This document shows, piece by piece, positions 58,388 through 64,000 of a stretch of 64,000 nucleotides of DNA (positions within the stretch are counted from its first letter, which is position 1; every line of letters starts with the position of its first letter). The notes beneath the pieces are model-generated. The model was not told the DNA's origin, did no database searches, and saw nothing but the letters and a program-made list of their open reading frames with translations. The position numbers were made by a program, and so were the translations under genes. The stretch comes from an uncultured Muribaculaceae bacterium (lineage in GTDB: Bacteria > Bacteroidota > Bacteroidia > Bacteroidales > Muribaculaceae): assembly GCA_910579995.1 (NCBI GenBank), contig CAJTWH010000012.1, forward strand, positions 24,922 through 88,921, given 5' to 3'.

Positions 58388-60634
58388 TCAATCTTCTTTC
58401 TGACGGCGGGGGCCGCGGTCGCCTTCACGGCGGGGACCACGACGGTCGCCATCGCGGCGCGGACGGTCGCCTTCACGACGGGGTCCACGGTCGCCGCGGG
58501 GTTTGCGCTCGGGCTCTACCCAGCCTTCGGGCTTGGGAAGAAGTGCGCGCATTGAAAGGCGGTATTTGCCGGTCTTGGGGTCGATCTCGATGAGTTTAAC
58601 CTGTACCTTGTCGCCTTCCTTGAGGCCGCTGGCAGCCATGTCTTCGAGGCGCTCCCATGCGATTTCGCTGATGTGGAGGAGGCCGTCGCGGTGGGGCATG
58701 AACTCAACGAATGCGCCGAAGTCCATGATAGAGCGGACGGTGCCTTCGTATACCTTGCCCTCTTCGGGAAGCTCTACGATAGCGTTGATCATAGCCAGAG
58801 CCTTGTCGATAGCAGCCTTGTTGCTTGCTGCAACCTCGATGTAGCCGCCTTCTGCAATCTCGTCGATAGATACGCTTGCGCCGCTCTCTTCCTGAATGCC
58901 TTGGATAATCTTTCCGCCCGGGCCGATCACTGCACCGATGAGCTCTTTGGGGATGATCATGGTGACGATACGGGGTACGTGGGGCTTGTAGTCCTCGCGG
59001 GGTGCGGGGATAGTCTTCTCGATGATGTCGAGGATGTGCATACGTCCTTCACGGGCCTGGTTGAGGGCACGCTCGAGGATTTCGTAGCTCAGACCGTCGC
59101 ACTTGATATCCATCTGGGTGGCGGTGATACCGTCGCGTGTGCCGGTTACCTTGAAGTCCATGTCGCCGAGGTGGTCTTCATCGCCGAGGATATCGCTCAG
59201 GATGGCATATTTTGTGCCGTCGCTGATAAGACCCATGGCAACGCCGCTGACGGGTTTCTTCATCTTCACGCCGGCGTCGAGCAGGGCGAGGGTGCCGGCG
59301 CATACGGTTGCCATCGACGATGAGCCGTTAGACTCGAGAATATCGCTGACGATACGGCAAACGTAGGGGAAATCGTCGGGGAACATGCGTTTGAGCGCAC
59401 GGTGTGCGAGGTTGCCGTGGCCGATTTCACGACGGCCTACACCGCGCTGTGCCTTGGCTTCGCCGGTAGAGAAGGGGGGAAAGTTGTAGTGGAGGAGGAA
59501 GCGCTCTGAATCTTGGTTGAGCACCTCGTCTACCATCTTCTCATCGAGCTTTGTGCCGAGGGTTGCGGTAGCGAGTGCCTGTGTCTCTCCGCGGGTGAAC
59601 ACTGCTGATCCGTGAGGGCCGGGAAGATAGTCTACCTCGCACCAGATGGGGCGGATCTCGGTAGTCTTGCGGCCGTCGAGACGGATACCCTCGTCGAGAA
59701 CGCAGCGGCGCATTGCCTCTTTCTCTACATCGTGGTAGTAGCGTTTTACAAGAGGTGTCTTCTCTTCGCGCTCCTCTTCGGGAATCGACTCGATGTATTC
59801 GTCGCAGATGGCGTCGAAGCTGTCCATGCGCCAGTGTTTGTCGGCGCAGCCTGCTTTGGCGATGGCGTAGGCACGGTCGTAGCATTTGGCTTTGACGTCG
59901 GCGCGGAGCTCTTCGTCGTTGACCTCGTGGCAGTAGTCGCGTTTTACGGTCTTGCCGGCTTCCTCGGCGAGCTCGATCTGAGCTTTGCAAAGAACCTTGA
60001 TGGCGTCGTGGGCTGTGCGGAGGGCTTCGAGAAGGTCAGCCTCGCTGGCCTCGTCCATCTCGCCTTCGACCATCATGATGTTGTCGTAGGTAGCGCCTAC
60101 CATTAGCTCCATATCGGCATTCTTAAGTTGCTCGAATGTGGGGTCGATTACGAATTTACCGTTTACGCGGGCTACACGGACTTCGCCGATAGGACCGTTG
60201 AAGGGAATGTCGCTGACTGCGATGGCTGCCGATGCTGCAAGACCTGCAAGACAGTCGGGAGCGTCTACGCCGTCGGCTGAATATAGGGTGATGTTGACAA
60301 ATGTGTCAGCATGGTAGTTGTCGGGGAAAAGGGGGCGGAGTACGCGGTCGACCAAACGTGCGGTGAGCACTTCATAGTCGCTTGCGCGGCCTTCGCGTTT
60401 GAGGAAACCGCCGGGGAAACGGCCGGCTGCCGAAAATTTCTCTTTGTATTCAACCTGCAGGGGCATAAAATCAACACCCTCTCCTGCTTCCTTGGCCGAG
60501 ACAACCGTGGCCAGGAGCATGGTGTTGCCCATGCGAACCTCAACCGCTCCATCCGCTTGCTTGGCCAGCTTGCCGGTCTCGATGGTAATTTCCCGGCCGT
60601 CAGGCAGCGTGATGGTTTTCTTAAAGATATTCAT
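58388..60634 (-). CDS. pnp: Polyribonucleotide nucleotidyltransferase (PNPase)
   Basis: 748 aa. RNase PH domain 1 (about 12-145; PGGFLKREGRASDYE, RLVDRVLRPLFPD), helical linker, RNase PH domain 2 (about 325-460; GRREIGHGNLAHRAL, GSSSMATVCAGTLAL with the phosphate/metal site), KH (about 555-612; IGPGGKIIQGIQEESG), S1 (about 620-692). The C-terminus (about 700-748) is an unusual Arg/Gly/Asp-rich tail with repeated RGDRGPRREGD-like text. 3'-5' phosphorolytic RNA decay. Good own promoter. Confidence 0.96.
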   Translation of the reverse strand: MNIFKKTITLPDGREITIETGKLAKQADGAVEVRMGNTMLLATVVSAKEAGEGVDFMPLQVEYKEKFSAAGRFPGGFLKREGRASDYEVLTARLVDRVLRPLFPDNYHADTFVNITLYSADGVDAPDCLAGLAASAAIAVSDIPFNGPIGEVRVARVNGKFVIDPTFEQLKNADMELMVGATYDNIMMVEGEMDEASEADLLEALRTAHDAIKVLCKAQIELAEEAGKTVKRDYCHEVNDEELRADVKAKCYDRAYAIAKAGCADKHWRMDSFDAICDEYIESIPEEEREEKTPLVKRYYHDVEKEAMRRCVLDEGIRLDGRKTTEIRPIWCEVDYLPGPHGSAVFTRGETQALATATLGTKLDEKMVDEVLNQDSERFLLHYNFPPFSTGEAKAQRGVGRREIGHGNLAHRALKRMFPDDFPYVCRIVSDILESNGSSSMATVCAGTLALLDAGVKMKKPVSGVAMGLISDGTKYAILSDILGDEDHLGDMDFKVTGTRDGITATQMDIKCDGLSYEILERALNQAREGRMHILDIIEKTIPAPREDYKPHVPRIVTMIIPKELIGAVIGPGGKIIQGIQEESGASVSIDEIAEGGYIEVAASNKAAIDKALAMINAIVELPEEGKVYEGTVRSIMDFGAFVEFMPHRDGLLHISEIAWERLEDMAASGLKEGDKVQVKLIEIDPKTGKYRLSMRALLPKPEGWVEPERKPRGDRGPRREGDRPRRDGDRRGPRREGDRGPRRQKED

Positions 60635-60672
60635 AAATGTTTGTTATATTTGTTTTTTCTCGAATATTCGTG

Positions 60673-60704
60673 CAAAGATACTAAAAAATTGTTTGCAATG
60701 CAAA
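60673..60704 (-). promoter_or_regulatory. Promoter of pnp
   Basis: Minus strand -33 TTTG (60704-60701), 20-bp spacer, -7 TATCTTTG (60680-60673); leader about 35 nt. It lies just after the end of the GH115 gene. Confidence 0.72.
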
Positions 60705-60726
60705 TCATTTTTTACTATCCTCTTTT

Positions 60727-63030
60727 TCAGATTTCAACCTCGTCGAGTATCACGCCTTCGGTCCGGGCTGTTATGCTGAGGCTGTGCGCTTTACGACCCT
60801 TCAACGGGAATGTGAAGCGACGCTGCGCACGCATGTTGAGGATGTTTTCTTTCCATTCCTCGCTGCGGCCCTGTGTGGAGTAGTCGGCGGTCTGCTCACC
60901 GCTGCCGTCAAGCGATACGGCAACTTTGAGTCCTTCGCCGTCGACGATGGGATGATTCGGCAGGAACGAAAGCACTATGGTCACCGAATCGCCTTTGAGC
61001 TTGCCGAGGTCGAAGCTCACAGCCTCGCCTTTGGGCAGCTCTATGGCTTTGCCGCTGCGGCCGAGCCCGGGGTGCTCTATGGCTTTGCCGATATGGCTGT
61101 CAAGCGCTATGCTGCGGAGTGCCGGGTGCGGTGTCTCTGCGCAGGTATCGGGCGTAAGCGGGTCGAACACAGGCAGTTTACGTGGCTTCATATCCATGAT
61201 ACCGCGCCATTTGCCTTTGTTGTAGATTTCTGTCAGAGCGACAATGCTGTCGTAGGCAGCCTTGCTGCGGCTCCAGTCGGCTTTGCCATGGCGGGCGAGC
61301 TGGCCGTAGAGGAATTTGTCGTTCATCTGCGCCGCTGCCTGCACGGGATATTTCACAAGCTGGAAGTATTCGTCGGCACGCTCGGCGGGGATAGTCGCTG
61401 CAACGGCCTCCACACGGTCGGAAAGACCCTTGTAATCGTCAATTCGTGCTTTTACATACTCATCGCTCCATGGCAGGTCGGTGATGGTGTTCCAGCGCTT
61501 GCGGTCGCGCTCTTCGGTGCGTGTATTGCCCAAGAACTCGGGGCGGCGGATAAAGGCAAGGCGATAGTGCTCGTTGACTACAGGCAGCAACTCTTTCGCG
61601 GCTGCCGCGCCGAATTCACGGGCGAGGAAGTTCTCAAGATGTTTCTCTACGCCCTCTTCAGCCACGGCGTCGATATCCCACGCCATATCCATGAAGAGTT
61701 CGGTCTGATACTCGGCCGGCTTGATATCGCCCACATTGAGTATCCACATCTTGCGCACACCGCGTTTGTAGGCCTCGCTCATCTGCTGATAGAGCAGGTA
61801 GGGGCTGAATGTGCCAAGCCAGAGATAGTCGTGCGGACGGCCCCAGTACGACACGTGATAGTACATGCCGTTGCCTCCCTTGCGGGCCTGCTCGGCCTCG
61901 GTGGGGAAGTGGCGGATGAAGCCGTAATTGTCGTCGCACCACATCAGAGTCACATCCTCAGGCACTTCAAGGCCGGCATGATATACATCGAGAACCTCCT
62001 TATAAGGTATGAAAACCTGAGGCACGGCGGTAACATCCTCGTTTACATAGCGGGCAATCATATCGCGTTGGTCGGCTATGGCCTTGGTAAGCACGTTTTT
62101 CTGCTCCTCTACGGTCTTAGCGCCTTTCATGGCGCTGTCGTGCACGCCTCGCATGCCGAGGGTATATACAATCTCCTGATCGGCCACGTCGCGCACACGC
62201 TCTTCCCAGAACGCCATCACACTGTCGCGGTTGTTCACATAGTCGTATTCGCCCTTGCCACGGCGCTTCCATTCTACGGCCGTGCTCGACGCCATAGGCT
62301 CGCAATGTGAGCCGCCGATATATATGCCGTATTTCTCGGCCATCTCGCGGTTGCCGGGAGTGAGGAAGAATGGTTCGGTCACCTCGTGCATTGCCGGCCA
62401 GTAATAATTGGCGCGCAGACGCAGGAGGAGCTGGAATATCTTCTCATTGGTAAGCGGACCCACTACGCCACGTTTGTTGCCCGGCTCCATTGTCGTGGAA
62501 CTCCACGGCATAAGACCCCAGTCTTCGTCGTTGATGAATATACCGCGGTAGTCTACATCGGGAGCTTGGCGGTTGGTGTAGCCGGCGGGCAGTTCAAAGC
62601 GGTCGAGACGGCGCGGTGTGGCGTCGGCCCACCATTCCCATGGCGATACACCCATCAGACGCGACAATTCGAGCATACCGTAGGCAAGGCCGTGGCTGTC
62701 GGCTCCGGCTATCAGTAGCCGACCGTCGTCAAGCACCTTGATGATGAAGCTCTCACGCCCATTCTCATCAAAGAAAGCCTTGTCGGCTTTGTCGTAATAC
62801 TCTGTAAGGCCTACCCCGGCAATAATGGGGCCCTCGGCCGCCGAGACAACAAGCGTATCATTGAGCACAGCCAAAACATCGCCTGCGAGCATTTCCCGCG
62901 CCGAATTGACTACAGAAGCGTCATGATTAATAGAAATATCAACACGGGTGTTGTCATCAAGCACAAAAGGCTTGGCCGCGCCCACCGTCAAAGCGAGCGC
63001 GAGCATTATAGAAAGGCAGAAATTTCTCAT
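60727..63030 (-). CDS. Glycoside hydrolase family 115 (alpha-glucuronidase)
   Basis: 767 aa. Signal peptide residues 1-18 (LALALTVGAA). GH115 landmarks: GLAYGMLELSRLMGVSPWEWW, DYRGIFINDEDWGLMPW, LRANYYWPAMHE, GGSHCEPMASS, MWCDDNYGFIRHFP and WGRPHDYLWLGT. Family enzymes remove (4-O-methyl-)glucuronic acid from xylan. Somewhat shorter than many GH115 proteins (about 830-960 aa), but a C-terminal beta domain is present. The start overlaps the upstream esterase stop by 4 bp, so the pair is one operon. No SusC/D in the window. Confidence 0.9.
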   Translation of the reverse strand: MRNFCLSIMLALALTVGAAKPFVLDDNTRVDISINHDASVVNSAREMLAGDVLAVLNDTLVVSAAEGPIIAGVGLTEYYDKADKAFFDENGRESFIIKVLDDGRLLIAGADSHGLAYGMLELSRLMGVSPWEWWADATPRRLDRFELPAGYTNRQAPDVDYRGIFINDEDWGLMPWSSTTMEPGNKRGVVGPLTNEKIFQLLLRLRANYYWPAMHEVTEPFFLTPGNREMAEKYGIYIGGSHCEPMASSTAVEWKRRGKGEYDYVNNRDSVMAFWEERVRDVADQEIVYTLGMRGVHDSAMKGAKTVEEQKNVLTKAIADQRDMIARYVNEDVTAVPQVFIPYKEVLDVYHAGLEVPEDVTLMWCDDNYGFIRHFPTEAEQARKGGNGMYYHVSYWGRPHDYLWLGTFSPYLLYQQMSEAYKRGVRKMWILNVGDIKPAEYQTELFMDMAWDIDAVAEEGVEKHLENFLAREFGAAAAKELLPVVNEHYRLAFIRRPEFLGNTRTEERDRKRWNTITDLPWSDEYVKARIDDYKGLSDRVEAVAATIPAERADEYFQLVKYPVQAAAQMNDKFLYGQLARHGKADWSRSKAAYDSIVALTEIYNKGKWRGIMDMKPRKLPVFDPLTPDTCAETPHPALRSIALDSHIGKAIEHPGLGRSGKAIELPKGEAVSFDLGKLKGDSVTIVLSFLPNHPIVDGEGLKVAVSLDGSGEQTADYSTQGRSEEWKENILNMRAQRRFTFPLKGRKAHSLSITARTEGVILDEVEI

Positions 63031-63800
63031 TGACGGTTGAGCCAGTTAAGAACCTCCGACTGCCACTGCGGCATGAAATATACAGTGTTGCGCATACCCC
63101 ATCCATGGCCGCCTACAGGATAGATGTGCATTTCCACCGGCACCTTGTTGGCGTTGAGCGCATTGAAATAGCGAAGACTGTTTTCAGGCGGCACGGCACG
63201 GTCATCAGCCGAGAGCACGATAATAGCCGGAGGGGTTGTCGATGTCACCTGTTTGTCGGCACTGTAGCGCTCTTCAAGCTCTTTAGATGGATTCTCGCCT
63301 ATGAGATTACGGCGCGAGCCGGCATGAGTCACTCCTTCTTCCATGCTGATTACAGGATAGATGAGCACTTGGAAATCCGGGCGGCTTGCACTGTCGGCGA
63401 GAGTTGCCGTGGAAGCGGCAAGATGTCCGCCGGCGCTGAAGCCCATTATGCCGATCTTATGAGGGTCGATACCCAGACTGTCGGCATGGCAGCGCAGATA
63501 GCAGATCGCGGCTTTGCTGTCGTCAGTTGGGATATTGCTCTCACCCTTGGGGAAACGGTATTTCAGCACGGCGCAGGTATAACCGTTGGCCGACAACCAT
63601 TCGCCCACACGAGTGCCCTCCCATTCAAACGAATGATGGTCATAGCCACCACCGGGACAAATTATCACAGCCTTGCCATTGGCTTTAGCAGGACGATAGA
63701 ATGTTAGCTTTTCAGCGGCGCCCGTAGAACAGCAAGATTCAGCGCCCATAGAGATAAAAGGTAAAGCAGCAACGGCTGCACATAACAAAAACTTTTTCAT
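63027..63800 (-). CDS. Secreted alpha/beta hydrolase (carbohydrate esterase-like)
   Basis: 257 aa from ATG 63800 (MKKFLLCAAVAALPFIS, a signal peptide). Oxyanion motif ICPGGGYDHHSFEWEG, nucleophile GFSAGGHLAAS, acid in LSADDRAVPPENS and His in GGHGWGM, the layout of BD-FAE/acetyl-xylan esterase-like enzymes of Bacteroidales. Coupled to GH115, so deacetylation or deferuloylation of hemicellulose is a reasonable inference; substrate not proven. Promoter directly in front. Confidence 0.85.
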   Translation of the reverse strand: MKKFLLCAAVAALPFISMGAESCCSTGAAEKLTFYRPAKANGKAVIICPGGGYDHHSFEWEGTRVGEWLSANGYTCAVLKYRFPKGESNIPTDDSKAAICYLRCHADSLGIDPHKIGIMGFSAGGHLAASTATLADSASRPDFQVLIYPVISMEEGVTHAGSRRNLIGENPSKELEERYSADKQVTSTTPPAIIVLSADDRAVPPENSLRYFNALNANKVPVEMHIYPVGGHGWGMRNTVYFMPQWQSEVLNWLNRQ

Positions 63801-63805
63801 AGCCA

Positions 63806-63836
63806 CAAAGTTAATGAAAACTCACCGAAAAGCAAA
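63806..63836 (-). promoter_or_regulatory. Promoter of the esterase-GH115 operon
   Basis: Minus strand -33 TTTG (63836-63833), 19-bp spacer, -7 TAACTTTG (63813-63806). The box ends 5 bases before ATG 63800: predicted leaderless, and it excludes the GTG at 63806 as the start. Confidence 0.68.
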
Positions 63837-63886
63837 ATCAAAAAGCAAAGCAGCCTCGCCGCGCCCAAAGCCTTTTTCGTTACCGG

Positions 63887-63903
63887 CGCGTGCGCAGCTC
63901 GCG
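63887..63903. repeat. Core hairpin of the dispersed palindrome family
   Basis: CGCGTGCGCAGCTCGCG preceded by TTTCGTTACCGG, matching the centres at 24569-24585 and 30987-31003; the outer G-rich arms are missing here. The remaining sequence to the window end holds only the terminator. Confidence 0.5.
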
Positions 63904-63959
63904 CAATTTTGCTAAGATAGCTATAATAGCTAATGAAGCTAATCACCGGCGGCTGCAAG

Positions 63960-63994
63960 CAAAAAAAGCCCCGGAGGCGTGTGCCTTCGGGGCT
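63960..63994 (-). terminator. Intrinsic terminator of a gene entering from the right edge
   Basis: Minus strand stem AGCCCCGAAGGC / complementary GCCTCCGGGGCT (loop ACAC, one mismatch), followed by TTTTTTT (63967-63961). It implies a leftward gene just outside the window. Confidence 0.7.
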
Positions 63995-64000
63995 GAGAGG

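Noticed and set aside
60784..62310. A 508-codon open frame on the plus strand
   Set aside because: It is the antisense shadow of the GH115 gene, whose frame carries clear family motifs. GC-rich codon bias keeps the opposite frame open.

Overview
The window is chromosomal DNA of a Bacteroidales bacterium, most probably a gut Muribaculaceae-type species. Lineage evidence: gldH, bacteroidetal-type tnaA, a BspA-like leucine-rich-repeat lipoprotein, a C10 (streptopain) protease, DUF4271-hemD-rnpA-yidD synteny, and many promoters of the Bacteroidetes type (TTTG, 19-22 bp, TAnnTTTG). Most of the window is GC-rich housekeeping DNA. One AT-rich block (about 17.0-22.15 kb) looks foreign or relaxed in composition.

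Layout. 0-4.7 kb: an edge-truncated Y1 (IS200-like/REP-associated) transposase, ftsE, a Na/Pi cotransporter, a SIMPL protein and a low-molecular-weight tyrosine phosphatase. 4.7-10.8 kb: a glutamate-dependent acid-resistance cluster transcribed leftward (AspT-like exchanger, gadB, glsA, gadC). It would deamidate glutamine to glutamate, decarboxylate glutamate to GABA while consuming a proton, and exchange the product. 11.1-13.6 kb: a large composite DNA-binding protein with two RNA polymerase alpha-CTD-like modules, a sigma-region-4-like helix-turn-helix, winged-helix-like modules and a helicase-associated module, ending at an in-frame TAG beyond which the protein-like sequence continues. 13.7-16.9 kb: nitroreductase and an envelope/stress-type gene set (two YtxH proteins, holin-X-like protein, small protein, TPM protein). 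17.1-22.1 kb: the AT-rich island of small secreted or membrane-anchored proteins, including a duplicated gene and a three-fold internal repeat protein.

22.2-34.6 kb: MazG-like pyrophosphohydrolase, deoC, GYF/CD225 and DUF2752 membrane proteins, polA (with an apparently dead proofreading site), a NamZ-type muramidase-SSS transporter-WYL regulator set, LOG, DUF4271, hemD, rnpA, yidD, tatD. 34.7-42.4 kb: a GNAT toxin-antitoxin-like pair, a 1347-residue lipoprotein with collagen-like and LRR regions, and a secreted C10 protease. 43.4-44.9 kb: a small IS200-like transposase sitting between two nearly identical arrays of 88-bp palindromic repeats (a REP/RAYT-like element). 45-46.8 kb: a second AspT/YidE-type transporter. 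46.8-55.2 kb, leftward: a ZapB-like protein, zapA, rny, ricT, gldH, an aminopeptidase P, cca and a RecD-like helicase. 55.2-64 kb: pgeF, tnaA, tcdA, pnp, and a GH115 glucuronidase with an alpha/beta esterase.

Strongest leads: the REP-transposase-REP unit; the composite alpha-CTD/sigma4 protein and its internal amber codon; the AT-rich island with the three-fold repeat protein; a recurrent arrangement in which a -7 box ends 4-5 bases before the start codon (predicted leaderless mRNAs); and a dispersed intergenic palindrome family. No rRNA, tRNA or CRISPR array was seen.
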